Made by a program: the position numbers and the translations under genes. Source: Alphaproteobacteria bacterium (GTDB taxonomy: Bacteria > Pseudomonadota > Alphaproteobacteria > Rs-D84). From it: 10,927 nt of DNA. The notes under the pieces were generated by a model. That model was not told the DNA's origin and did not search any database. It worked only from the letters and a program-made list of their open reading frames with translations. Position 1 is the first letter of the stretch. Every line of letters starts with the position of its first letter. The DNA is taken from contig JAKSTE010000012.1 of the NCBI GenBank assembly GCA_024402735.1, forward strand, positions 1 to 10,927, in the 5' to 3' direction. Below are positions 1 to 6,819 of the stretch, piece after piece.

Positions 1-1
1 G

Positions 2-412
2 ATATTGGGGTTAGAATATGCCGGGGTATGGGCATTCATTATATTTATCTTAAATTACATACCAACTATAGGATCTATTATTGCTTGTGGTTTACCAATT
101 ATATTTGCTTTAATAACAGGGAATGGTTGGCAAACACCTATCTTTGTAGCTATAGGTTTAATCATTATTCAAATAATATTTGGAAACTTGTTAGACCCTA
201 AGTTAACTGGGAAAACGTTAAACATATCAACGTTAGCTATATTAATCAATTTGGTATTATGGGGTATGATTTGGGGGCCAGCAGGAATGTTCTTCAGTGT
301 ACCTATCTTAGTCGGAACATATATAACTGCCGCACAATTTGAATCTACAAGATGGATTGCGACACTACTATCAGCAGACGGTAATATTCCAGACCAAACA
401 ACCGCCAACTAA
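2..412 (+). CDS. AI-2E family transporter (PerM/UPF0118), C-terminal part
   Basis: This is the 3' end of a gene that begins before the window; the frame is open from base 2, so the TTG at 5 need not be its start. About 136 residues remain. They contain the hydrophobic stretch with N-Y-I-P-x-I-G-S-I-I and the block LDPKLTGKTLNIS followed by LWGMIWGPAGMFFSVPI, which are typical of the C-terminal membrane half of AI-2E/PerM permeases. The family consists of polytopic inner-membrane proteins whose members have been linked to autoinducer-2 export or Na+/H+ antiport; the substrate here cannot be read from sequence. The gene converges on ruvX with a 14-bp gap, and I see no hairpin terminator between them. 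Family assignment is firm, substrate unknown. Confidence 0.88.
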   Translation: MLGLEYAGVWAFIIFILNYIPTIGSIIACGLPIIFALITGNGWQTPIFVAIGLIIIQIIFGNLLDPKLTGKTLNISTLAILINLVLWGMIWGPAGMFFSVPILVGTYITAAQFESTRWIATLLSADGNIPDQTTAN

Positions 413-426
413 TAGTAATACAGATA

Positions 427-873
427 TTATATACGTTTTAATATAGATATTGCATTTTCTAGAATAATACGAGCAGATTCAGAATCTAAAATGCTTTTTA
501 TGTTTTTACACTTTTTTTCTAATAATAAATCTTGAGCTACACAACTTGTTAAATTTTCTTCAACAAAAATAATAGGCGTATCTGTTGTCATTGCTAAAAC
601 ATCAGCAAATTTTCTAACATTCTTCGTTGTTTCTGAATCACTACCATCAGCATATAAAGGCAACCCTATTACAACACCTGAAATTTGTTCTTCCTGTATA
701 AACTTAACTATATACTCTAATAACATATCTTTATTCGTAATATTTATCTGTGGTCTGCTAAAAACCAAATCACGATTTTCGTTAGATATTGCTATACCAC
801 ATCTATGACTTCCCCAATCAAGTCCCAAAATACGTCCAGATGACGGAAAATCCTTGTATTTAGATAAAATCAT
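427..873 (-). CDS. ruvX: RuvX/YqgF: putative pre-16S rRNA nuclease (Holliday junction resolvase-like)
   Basis: A full-length 148-aa RNase H-fold protein of the YqgF family. Visible motifs are LGLDWGSHRCGIAIS (residues 16-30, with Asp19 in the first catalytic position), VVIGLPLYADGS (67-78), FVEENLTS (103-110, where many relatives have DERLTT) and DSESARIILENAI (130-142), which supplies the last acidic residue. In E. coli the protein is essential and takes part in 16S rRNA 5'-end maturation; a resolvase role was proposed earlier from fold similarity. The ATG at 873 is preceded by an AAAGGGA ribosome site (bases 881-887, 7-nt spacing). It is transcribed divergently from gatC, and their promoters overlap. 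Confidence 0.93.
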   Translation of the reverse strand: MILSKYKDFPSSGRILGLDWGSHRCGIAISNENRDLVFSRPQINITNKDMLLEYIVKFIQEEQISGVVIGLPLYADGSDSETTKNVRKFADVLAMTTDTPIIFVEENLTSCVAQDLLLEKKCKNIKSILDSESARIILENAISILKRI

Positions 874-881
874 TGTATAAT
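854..881 (+). promoter_or_regulatory. Promoter of the gatC-gatA operon
   Basis: TTGTAT (854-859), a 16-bp spacer and a perfect TATAAT (876-881) predict a start near 888, 24 nt before the gatC ATG at 912. The -35 box is within the first codons of ruvX. The predicted start lies downstream of the alternative in-frame ATG at 873, which supports choosing 912 as the GatC start. Confidence 0.6.
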
Positions 882-896
882 CCCTTTACACTGAAA

Positions 897-925
897 ATAA
901 TAGGATTTGAAATGGCATTTAGCAA
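897..925 (-). promoter_or_regulatory. Promoter of ruvX
   Basis: On the minus strand TTGCTA (-35, bases 925-920), a 17-bp spacer and TATTAT (-10, bases 902-897) give a near-consensus sigma-70-type promoter. Transcription would start near 890, leaving a 5' leader of about 17 nt that carries the AAAGGGA ribosome site. The -35 box lies inside gatC. Assigned from pattern only. Confidence 0.55.
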
Positions 926-1205
926 GCAACAATTACAAAAATTTGCCAACTTAATCAGAATTGAAATATCTGATGAAAAGTTAGAACAAATGAATATAGA
1001 CTCTGTAATAGAGTGGTTAAATAAATTACAAAAAATAGATACTACCGGTATAAAACCTATGCTTAATCCTTCAGAACATACATTACCTTTAAGAGAAGAT
1101 ATTGTAACAGAACAAAATTTAAGACCTGAAATATTAGCTAACACTCCGGACACAACAGGAGTATCTCGTGGTTATTTTGCCGTACCAAAAGTTATGGATG
1201 AATAA
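912..1205 (+). CDS. gatC: Glutamyl-tRNA(Gln)/aspartyl-tRNA(Asn) amidotransferase subunit C
   Basis: A 97-aa GatC, the usual family size. GatC wraps around the GatA-GatB interface and stabilises the heterotrimer that amidates Glu-tRNA(Gln) and/or Asp-tRNA(Asn). Seen here are the N-terminal helical part (residues about 4-37), the linker with TTGIKPMLNP, the LREDIV segment and the C-terminal YFAVPKV motif that ends most GatC proteins. The ATG at 912 is chosen over the in-frame ATG at 873 because AGGA at 902-905 sits 6 nt upstream, the predicted transcription start is near 888, and the protein then begins where family members begin. gatA follows after 32 bp, so this is the first gene of the operon. 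Confidence 0.93.
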   Translation: MAFSKQQLQKFANLIRIEISDEKLEQMNIDSVIEWLNKLQKIDTTGIKPMLNPSEHTLPLREDIVTEQNLRPEILANTPDTTGVSRGYFAVPKVMDE

Positions 1206-1237
1206 TATATTTTATAAGGAAAACACAGGAAAAAGTG

Positions 1238-2707
1238 ATGATAAATTTAACCATAAAACAAGCATTACAAAAATTAAAAAATCGTGAAATTTCTGCTATA
1301 GACTTAACACAAAGTTATTTAGATCGTATTGAAAAATTTGGTAAAGATTTAAATTGTTACATTACTATAACACCAGAACGTGCTATAGAAGATGCAAAAA
1401 AATCTGATAGTCGTTACGCTTCTAATACACAGTTACCTCTAGATGGTATGCCTATAGCTATGAAAGACTTGTTTGCTACACGAAATATTCGTACAACCGC
1501 AGCATCAAAAATGTTAGAAGATTTTATTCCACAATATGAATCAACTGTATCTCAAAAATTGATTGATGCTGGAACTGTTTTGTTAGGGAAAGCAAACTTA
1601 GACGAATTTGCTATGGGAACATTTAGTAAAACAAGTTTTTTTGGAGCTCCTATTAATCCTTGGCAAATGGAAAAACAACTTACAGCTGGTGGTTCTTCTG
1701 GAGGATCAACAAGTGCTGTAGCGGGCGGCTTAGCTATAGCCGCAACCGGCACGGATACAGGTGGATCTATTCGTTTTCCTTCAGCTATGACCGGACTTGT
1801 TGGTATGAAACCTACATATGGTTTATGCTCTAGATGGGGATGTGTTGCTTTTGCTTCTAGCTTGGATACCCCTGGCCCTATTGCAAGAACGGTTGAAGAC
1901 GCTGCATTGATGTTATCCGCTATGGCTGGTTACGATAACAAAGATTCAACAAGTTCTCCAAAAGCAAAATTTGAAACAGATGGCAACTTACAACCAATAT
2001 TAGAAAATGGTAAAACATTAAAAATTGGTGTAATTAAAGAATTTAATTCCGTTCAGATATCAGATGATATGAGGCATTTGTTTGAACAACGAATAGCTGA
2101 TTTAAAATCAATGGGAGCAGAAATTATAGAAGTATCTATTCCTAATATATTAGATGCATTAGCCGCATACTATATTATAGCACCTGCAGAAGCATCTTCT
2201 AACTTAGCTCGTTATGATGGAATGAAATATGGTTTAAGAGTAGAAGGTGAAGATTTAATTGACACATATAAGAAAACTAGAGCAGAAGGTTTTGGTGATG
2301 AAGTTAAACGTCGTATGATTATAGGAACAGCAGTACTATCTAGTGAATCATACGAAGTATATTTTATGCAAGCTGCTAAAGTTCGTCGCATGATAGCAGA
2401 CAGTTTTCAAAAAGCTTTTGAACAATGTGATTTGATAGTATGCCCTTCTAGCGCAGGAACAGCTTTACCTTTAAACTCTGATTTATCTCCACTAGAATGC
2501 TATGCTTTGGATTTATTTACAGTAGCAATGAACTTAGCAGGAATACCTTCTTGTAGTGTACCTTGTGGATTAGCACAAAATGGATTGCCTTTAGGTATGC
2601 AGGTTGTTGGTCCAAGATTTGCTGATATGAAAGTTCTTCAATTAGCAAAACACATTGAGACAATTGCTAATATAGATAATCGTCCAAAAATAATCATGGG
2701 GAAATAA
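1238..2707 (+). CDS. gatA: Glutamyl-tRNA(Gln)/aspartyl-tRNA(Asn) amidotransferase subunit A
   Basis: GatA is the glutaminase subunit of GatCAB; it releases ammonia from glutamine and feeds it to GatB. It belongs to the amidase-signature family. The Ser-cisSer-Lys triad is intact: Lys76 in GMPIAMKDLF, cis-Ser153 in AGGSSGGSTSA, and nucleophile Ser177 in TDTGGSIRFPS (numbered from the ATG at 1238). The length of 489 aa is normal. Two starts are adjacent, GTG at 1235 and ATG at 1238; the AGGA at 1227-1230 is 7 nt from the ATG but only 4 nt from the GTG, so the ATG is preferred. The coding region ends 4 bp before the 3' end of an antisense tRNA-Phe gene. No damage is seen. Confidence 0.96.
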   Translation: MINLTIKQALQKLKNREISAIDLTQSYLDRIEKFGKDLNCYITITPERAIEDAKKSDSRYASNTQLPLDGMPIAMKDLFATRNIRTTAASKMLEDFIPQYESTVSQKLIDAGTVLLGKANLDEFAMGTFSKTSFFGAPINPWQMEKQLTAGGSSGGSTSAVAGGLAIAATGTDTGGSIRFPSAMTGLVGMKPTYGLCSRWGCVAFASSLDTPGPIARTVEDAALMLSAMAGYDNKDSTSSPKAKFETDGNLQPILENGKTLKIGVIKEFNSVQISDDMRHLFEQRIADLKSMGAEIIEVSIPNILDALAAYYIIAPAEASSNLARYDGMKYGLRVEGEDLIDTYKKTRAEGFGDEVKRRMIIGTAVLSSESYEVYFMQAAKVRRMIADSFQKAFEQCDLIVCPSSAGTALPLNSDLSPLECYALDLFTVAMNLAGIPSCSVPCGLAQNGLPLGMQVVGPRFADMKVLQLAKHIETIANIDNRPKIIMGK

Positions 2708-2711
2708 AAAA

Positions 2712-2787
2712 TGGTGGCTAGAAGTAGAATCGAACTACTGACACAGGGATTTTCAGTCCCTTGCTCTACCAACTGAGCTATCTAGCC
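2712..2787 (-). tRNA. tRNA-Phe (anticodon GAA)
   Basis: A 76-nt cloverleaf on the minus strand. The acceptor stem GGCTAGA pairs with TCTAGCC, the D-arm is GCTC/GAGC, and the anticodon stem AGGGA/TCCCT carries the loop CTGAAAA, giving anticodon GAA. The T-arm loop is TTCGATT. The discriminator A and the CCA end (bases 2714-2712) are encoded. On the minus strand the CCA is followed at once by a T-rich tract (bases 2711-2703) with no separate hairpin, so any termination would have to use the tRNA itself as the hairpin or another factor. The gene is antisense to the gat operon and lies between gatA and gatB. Confidence 0.96.
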
Positions 2788-2799
2788 AACGCAAGCCAT

Positions 2800-2828
2800 A
2801 ATATAAGATACTAAAAACAAAAAAGCAA
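2800..2828 (-). promoter_or_regulatory. Promoter of tRNA-Phe
   Basis: On the minus strand TTGCTT (2828-2823), a 17-bp spacer and TATATT (2805-2800) form a good sigma-70-type promoter. The predicted start is about 5 nt before the mature tRNA 5' end at 2787. The -35 box overlaps the ribosome site of gatB, which is read the other way. Confidence 0.6.
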
Positions 2829-2841
2829 GGAAAAATAAAAA

Positions 2842-4365
2842 ATGTTTACGATAAAAGGTAAGACAACAGATTGGGAAGTAGTTATAGGGCTAGAAACTCA
2901 TATAGAAGTATTATCTAATAGTAAAATTTTTAGCGGAGCTTCTGCCAACTATAATCCTACAATAGTTCCAAACACACAAGCATGCATGGTTGATGTTGCT
3001 ATGCCAGGCATGTTACCTGTTTTAAATAAATATTGTGTAGAACAAGCTATAAAATTTGGTCTCGGTATAAATGCCGAAATTTCAAAACACAGTATATTTG
3101 CTCGTAAACAATATTTTTATCCAGATCTTCCTCAAGGTTATCAAATTTCTCAACCTGCTTCTGAACCTCCTGTTGTTGGACGTGGTTGGGTTGAAATTAT
3201 GGGTGACGATGGAAAAACAAAAAAAATATATATTGAACGTGCCCATCTAGAACAAGACGCAGGGAAGCTGAAACATGATATGCATCCAACAAAATCGTTT
3301 GCTGACTATAATCGTACTGGAGTTACACTATTAGAAATAGTTACTTTCTTAGACACAAAAAATCCAGAAAATAATTCTTATATAACATCTCCAGATGAAG
3401 CGGAAAGATATTTAAGAGAAATCCGTGAAATAGCGCGCGCACTCGGTGTATCTAAAGCCAACATGGAAGAAGGCTCTATGAGAGCAGATGTTAACGTATC
3501 TGTTAGACCTGTTGGTTCTAAAGAATTTAGAACAAGAACAGAAACAAAGAATATGGTATCCTTTAAGTTTATAAAAAATGCTATTGAATATGAAGCTCAT
3601 AGACAAGTAGAAATTTATGAAAATGGTGGAACAGTCTCTCAGGATACAATGAGATACTCTCAATCAGAAGGTACAACTTCTGTTTTACGTTCAAAAGAAG
3701 ATGCTTTAGACTACCGCTATTTTCCAGATCCTGATTTGTTAGAACTAGAAATAACAGATGAAGACATAGAGCGCATCCGTAAAACTATGCCTGAACTTCC
3801 AGCAGCAACACGAAATAGATATATTAATCAACTTGGGTTATCTGAATATGATGCAAACCGTTTAACAGAGACAACTGAAATTTCTAAATGGTTTGATACT
3901 GCTGTTGGAACAAAAACAGAAAGAGCAAAATCAATTGCAAACTGGATGATTTCTGAATTATTTGCCCATCCAGAAAATTGGGATATAAGAAACGAAATAA
4001 AAGAATCCAATCCAGAAAGTCCACGTATTATTACTCCAGAAAACTTAGCTGAATTAGTAGACATGATTTCTACCAATGAAATTAACGGAAAACAAGCTAA
4101 AGACATATTTATTAAAATGTTAGATGGAGAACGCGGAACCATTCATGAAATAGCAGAGAAATATGGTATGAAACAAATCACTGATACAAGTGCTATAGAA
4201 TCAGCTATTAACGAAGTTATTGCTAATAACCAAGCTCAAGTTGAACAGTATAAATCTGGTAAAGTTGGTTTATTAGGTTTCTTTGTAGGGAGTGTAATGA
4301 AAGCAACTCATGGCCAAGCAAACCCTGCTCTTGTTAATGAGTTATTGAAGAAAAAATTATCATAA
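2842..4365 (+). CDS. gatB: Glutamyl-tRNA(Gln)/aspartyl-tRNA(Asn) amidotransferase subunit B
   Basis: GatB binds the misacylated tRNA, phosphorylates the Glu or Asp side chain with ATP and amidates it with ammonia from GatA. The 507-aa protein shows WEVVIGLETHIEVL (11-24, with Glu18 and His20 matching the family metal-binding positions), FYPDLPQGYQISQ (92-104), HLEQDAGK (135-142) and YRYFPDPDL in the cradle domain. A helical part and a YqeY-like tRNA-binding tail follow from about residue 355, ending with GSVMKATHGQANPALVNELL. A ribosome site AAGGA (2827-2831) lies 10 nt before the ATG. The gene is separated from gatA by the antisense tRNA-Phe, so it is either read through from gatC-gatA or has a promoter I could not identify. 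Confidence 0.96.
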   Translation: MFTIKGKTTDWEVVIGLETHIEVLSNSKIFSGASANYNPTIVPNTQACMVDVAMPGMLPVLNKYCVEQAIKFGLGINAEISKHSIFARKQYFYPDLPQGYQISQPASEPPVVGRGWVEIMGDDGKTKKIYIERAHLEQDAGKLKHDMHPTKSFADYNRTGVTLLEIVTFLDTKNPENNSYITSPDEAERYLREIREIARALGVSKANMEEGSMRADVNVSVRPVGSKEFRTRTETKNMVSFKFIKNAIEYEAHRQVEIYENGGTVSQDTMRYSQSEGTTSVLRSKEDALDYRYFPDPDLLELEITDEDIERIRKTMPELPAATRNRYINQLGLSEYDANRLTETTEISKWFDTAVGTKTERAKSIANWMISELFAHPENWDIRNEIKESNPESPRIITPENLAELVDMISTNEINGKQAKDIFIKMLDGERGTIHEIAEKYGMKQITDTSAIESAINEVIANNQAQVEQYKSGKVGLLGFFVGSVMKATHGQANPALVNELLKKKLS

Positions 4366-4380
4366 TAAAGGATATAAATT

Positions 4381-4785
4381 ATGACTTGTATTGTAAAACA
4401 TCCAACACTTATATATAGACCTTGTTCATTATCATATACAACAAGTGATGTTAATGTATATTTACCAGAAGAAACAAGATTAAGTCACAATAATAAACAA
4501 TCTTCAACTATAAGTAGTAGAAAAGCGGTTATAACAAATAAAAAAACAGTTAAAGTAATATGGTTGAATAAAAAACACACCCAGTTTGAGGTTATTTCTG
4601 AAACACCAAGCAAACCAAGAATACAAAAAGGTAAAAAACACGTAAAACTTTTAAAAGTGTCTGTAGAATATAATTTATTTGCTCACAAACATCCTAAAAA
4701 AGAACTTACAAAACAATTAAACAGAAGACGTTTAAGAAAACAAATTTTACAAAGCACATATTTTGAAAACATTGCATCAAGATAA
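4381..4785 (+). CDS. Unknown small basic protein between gatB and miaB
   Basis: I do not recognise this 134-aa product. It is likely a real gene: the ATG has a good ribosome site (AAAGGA, 4367-4372, 8-nt spacing), it starts 15 bp after gatB, and its stop is 5 bp before miaB, so it fills the operon gap exactly. It has roughly 28 Lys/Arg against 8 Asp/Glu, with clusters such as KGKKHVKLLK, HKHPKKE and NRRRLRK near the C-terminus. I see no signal peptide, membrane segment or enzyme motif; there are two cysteines (residues 3 and 15). The charge would suit binding to RNA, DNA or the ribosome, but that is inference from composition and from the tRNA-related neighbours only. Confidence 0.7.
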   Translation: MTCIVKHPTLIYRPCSLSYTTSDVNVYLPEETRLSHNNKQSSTISSRKAVITNKKTVKVIWLNKKHTQFEVISETPSKPRIQKGKKHVKLLKVSVEYNLFAHKHPKKELTKQLNRRRLRKQILQSTYFENIASR

Positions 4786-4790
4786 AATAA

Positions 4791-6104
4791 ATGAGTACTA
4801 TAACAAAATTTTTTATTCAGACTTTTGGATGTCAAATGAACGTCTATGATGGTCAACGTATTGCTACCATGTTAGAAGCACACAACATGATACAAACAGA
4901 TGATTTATCAGAAGCAGATTTGATTATTTTAAACACATGCGCTGTTAGAGAAAAAGCTACAAACAAAGTGTACTCTGCTCTTGGACGAATACGCAAAGCA
5001 AAAAAACCAACAGCTCTTTTTGGTATAGTTGGATGTGTTGCTAGAGAATCAGGTTCTGATGCATTCAAAAGAATCCCTGAATTAAATTTTGTTTTAGGAC
5101 CGCAAAGTTATCATAAATTACCAGAACTAATTAAAGATCCTGCATCTAAATTGTTAAACATAGATTTAACTGGATTAGAAAAATTTGACGAATTACCGAC
5201 TATGCAACAAACACCATTGGTAGCATACATTCCTGTCCAAGAAGGTTGCAATCACTGTTGTACATATTGCATAGTACCGTATACACGTGGCCGTGAATTA
5301 TCTCGTCCTTTTGACGATATAATAAAAGACACTATAAATGCTGCTAACACAGGCGCTATAGAAATTTGTTTCTTAGGACAAAATGTAAACGGTTATAAAT
5401 ATACAGACCCAGCAGGTAAAATTTTTAAACTATCTGATGTTATAAGAGAAACTGCTAAAATAGACAATGTAAAACGTATACGTTTTACATCCAGTTATCC
5501 CACAGAAATGACAGATGATTTAATAGACATGTTTGCAACAGAATCTAAATTATTGCCTTTCTTAAATATGCCTATTCAAAGTGGTTCCGAACGAATTTTA
5601 AAACTAATGCACCGTCCAGATAATTTAAAAATGTATTTTAATATTGTAGATAAATTAAAACAAGCAAGACCTGATATACAAATTTCCAGTGATTTTATTG
5701 TAGGCTTCCCGGATGAAACAGAAGAAGATTTTCAATGCACAGTTGATATAGCTAAAAAAATAAAATATATCAACTCGTATTCATTTAAATATTCACCTCG
5801 TCCACACACAGCCGCAGCTATTATGCCTAATCAGATTTCTGAACAAATTAAATCTGTAAGATTACAATTATTAGATTCTCAATTGAATATTAATCAGCGA
5901 GAATTTAATTTATCTTGTATAGGTAAAGAAATGTTATGTTTATTTGAGGGACCAGATAAAACAGGAACAAAATTAGTATATAGAACACCATATATGCAAC
6001 AATGTATTATAGACAAAAAACATGATGATAATATAACATCTCTACAAATGATAAAAATTACAGAAGCTAATAAGTCTTGTCTCAAAGGAGAACCCATAAA
6101 ATAA
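4791..6104 (+). CDS. miaB: tRNA-2-methylthio-N6-dimethylallyladenosine synthase MiaB
   Basis: A radical-SAM methylthiotransferase that adds a methylthio group to i6A37 in tRNAs reading UNN codons. Its 437 aa contain the N-terminal UPF0004 domain with three cluster ligands (Cys14 in FGCQMN, Cys50 in LNTCAVRE, Cys82 in VGCVAR) and the radical-SAM CxxxCxxC motif (Cys153, Cys157, Cys160, followed by IVPYTRGRE). A TRAM domain occupies about 371-435. The order NTCAVREKA plus IVPYTRGRE favours MiaB over the related MtaB and RimO. The start fits the family (FFIQTFGCQMN near the N-terminus), but there is no Shine-Dalgarno sequence before it; with the upstream stop only 5 bp away, translation is probably coupled. 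It is the last gene of the run, directly before a terminator. Confidence 0.95.
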   Translation: MSTITKFFIQTFGCQMNVYDGQRIATMLEAHNMIQTDDLSEADLIILNTCAVREKATNKVYSALGRIRKAKKPTALFGIVGCVARESGSDAFKRIPELNFVLGPQSYHKLPELIKDPASKLLNIDLTGLEKFDELPTMQQTPLVAYIPVQEGCNHCCTYCIVPYTRGRELSRPFDDIIKDTINAANTGAIEICFLGQNVNGYKYTDPAGKIFKLSDVIRETAKIDNVKRIRFTSSYPTEMTDDLIDMFATESKLLPFLNMPIQSGSERILKLMHRPDNLKMYFNIVDKLKQARPDIQISSDFIVGFPDETEEDFQCTVDIAKKIKYINSYSFKYSPRPHTAAAIMPNQISEQIKSVRLQLLDSQLNINQREFNLSCIGKEMLCLFEGPDKTGTKLVYRTPYMQQCIIDKKHDDNITSLQMIKITEANKSCLKGEPIK

Positions 6105-6137
6105 AAAAACCTCAATTTTAAAATTGAGGTTTTTTTT
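6103..6137. terminator. Bidirectional rho-independent terminator between miaB and the outer-membrane protein gene
   Basis: A perfect 20-bp palindrome (6110-6129, CCTCAATTTT and its complement) is flanked by a run of A on the left (6103-6109) and of T on the right (6130-6137). It therefore makes a hairpin followed by U's on both strands and ends both convergent genes. The stop codons of both genes (6102-6104 and 6136-6138) touch the structure. Confidence 0.9.
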
Positions 6138-6729
6138 AAAACATATACCTAATACCAATATCACCACTAAAATTATGCATTCCAGATTCTAAATCTACAT
6201 AATTATAACGTCCAGCTATATCAACAGAAAAACATCCAAAAGGCATTGCTAATCCTATAGTTCCCATACCTGAAAATCTTGTATTAGCATTACTATTTTC
6301 TGTATTGGTACCTATACTTGTATCAAGAAAAGCTACTCCGGCACCAATACCAACAAAAGGTTGAATATATTTAAAATGTCCTAAATCCATATACATATTA
6401 CCCATAAGTTCTATATTTTTATTTTTTATCTTTACATTTTTCATATCACCAAAATCGTGGGTATCTTTTAAATCTGTAAAGAAAGAACCTTCTGCTTCAA
6501 TACGATATTTATTATACATAGACAAACCTAAAGCCGCCCTAGCCTGAAAAATACCATCCTCAATATGTTCTTCTATATTATTAAAATTATATGTGGCATT
6601 TGAATACGTAGCACCACCACGAATAGCCATATATGGTGAAAAAGCATCTTCATGATAGTAAGATTGTTCTCCTGCAAACACCGGCATTACAACCAACGCC
6701 AATAAAGAAGTTGTTAAAAAATTTTTCAT
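6136..6729 (-). CDS. Small outer-membrane beta-barrel protein
   Basis: A 197-aa precursor with a clear Sec signal peptide (MKNFLTTSLLALVVMPVFA, cleavage predicted after Ala19). The mature part of about 178 residues alternates polar and hydrophobic residues, has glycine-rich strands (FVGIGAGVAFLD, MGTIGLAMPFG, FSGDIGIRYMF) and ends in Phe, the usual signal for insertion by the BAM complex. Size and pattern fit an eight-stranded barrel of the OmpA/OmpX/opacity-like surface-antigen type. Substrate or adhesive function cannot be told. It is monocistronic: it has its own promoter region with a strong ribosome site (AAGGAG, 6740-6735, 5-nt spacing) and a shared terminator at its 3' end. Confidence 0.82.
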   Translation of the reverse strand: MKNFLTTSLLALVVMPVFAGEQSYYHEDAFSPYMAIRGGATYSNATYNFNNIEEHIEDGIFQARAALGLSMYNKYRIEAEGSFFTDLKDTHDFGDMKNVKIKNKNIELMGNMYMDLGHFKYIQPFVGIGAGVAFLDTSIGTNTENSNANTRFSGMGTIGLAMPFGCFSVDIAGRYNYVDLESGMHNFSGDIGIRYMF

Positions 6730-6758
6730 ATTTTCTCCTTATGTTGAGTTACACATAT

Positions 6759-6764
6759 ATTATA
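6759..6764 (-). promoter_or_regulatory. -10 box of the outer-membrane protein gene
   Basis: On the minus strand a perfect TATAAT lies about 30 nt upstream of the start codon, predicting a start near 6752 and a 22-nt leader. No good -35 box is visible at the right distance (the position reads ATATAT), so an activator or other contacts may be needed. A CACATATAT motif occurs on the plus strand at 6752-6760 and 6777-6785, on either side of the box, but the region is so AT-rich that this may be chance. Confidence 0.45.
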
Positions 6765-6790
6765 TATTCTATGCCGCACATATATATAGG

Positions 6791-6802
6791 TATGTATACA
6801 TA
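6791..6802. repeat. 12-bp perfect palindrome upstream of the outer-membrane protein promoter
   Basis: TATGTATACATA reads the same on both strands and lies about 27 bp upstream of the -10 box, just outside the RNA polymerase core promoter. It could be a site for a dimeric regulator. In such AT-rich DNA it could equally be chance. Confidence 0.25.
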
Positions 6803-6819
6803 GGAGAAAAATCATTAAT

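Larger units (their letters stand above)
6731..6810 (-). repeat. 9-bp inverted repeat pairing with the ribosome site of the outer-membrane protein gene
   Basis: Bases 6731-6739 (TTTTCTCCT) and 6802-6810 (AGGAGAAAA) are exact reverse complements. The 6731-6739 arm contains the Shine-Dalgarno sequence of the outer-membrane protein gene when read on the minus strand. A transcript entering from tcdA would carry both arms; one starting at the local -10 box would lack the upstream arm. Confidence 0.5.

Noticed and set aside
873..911. Longer GatC starting at the ATG at 873
   Set aside because: That start overlaps the ruvX start codon, lies upstream of the predicted transcription start, lacks a ribosome site and adds 13 residues not typical of GatC.
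2788..2841. A rightward promoter for gatB in the gap after tRNA-Phe
   Set aside because: TATAAG at 2802-2807 has no acceptable -35 upstream and the gap is explained by the leftward tRNA promoter.
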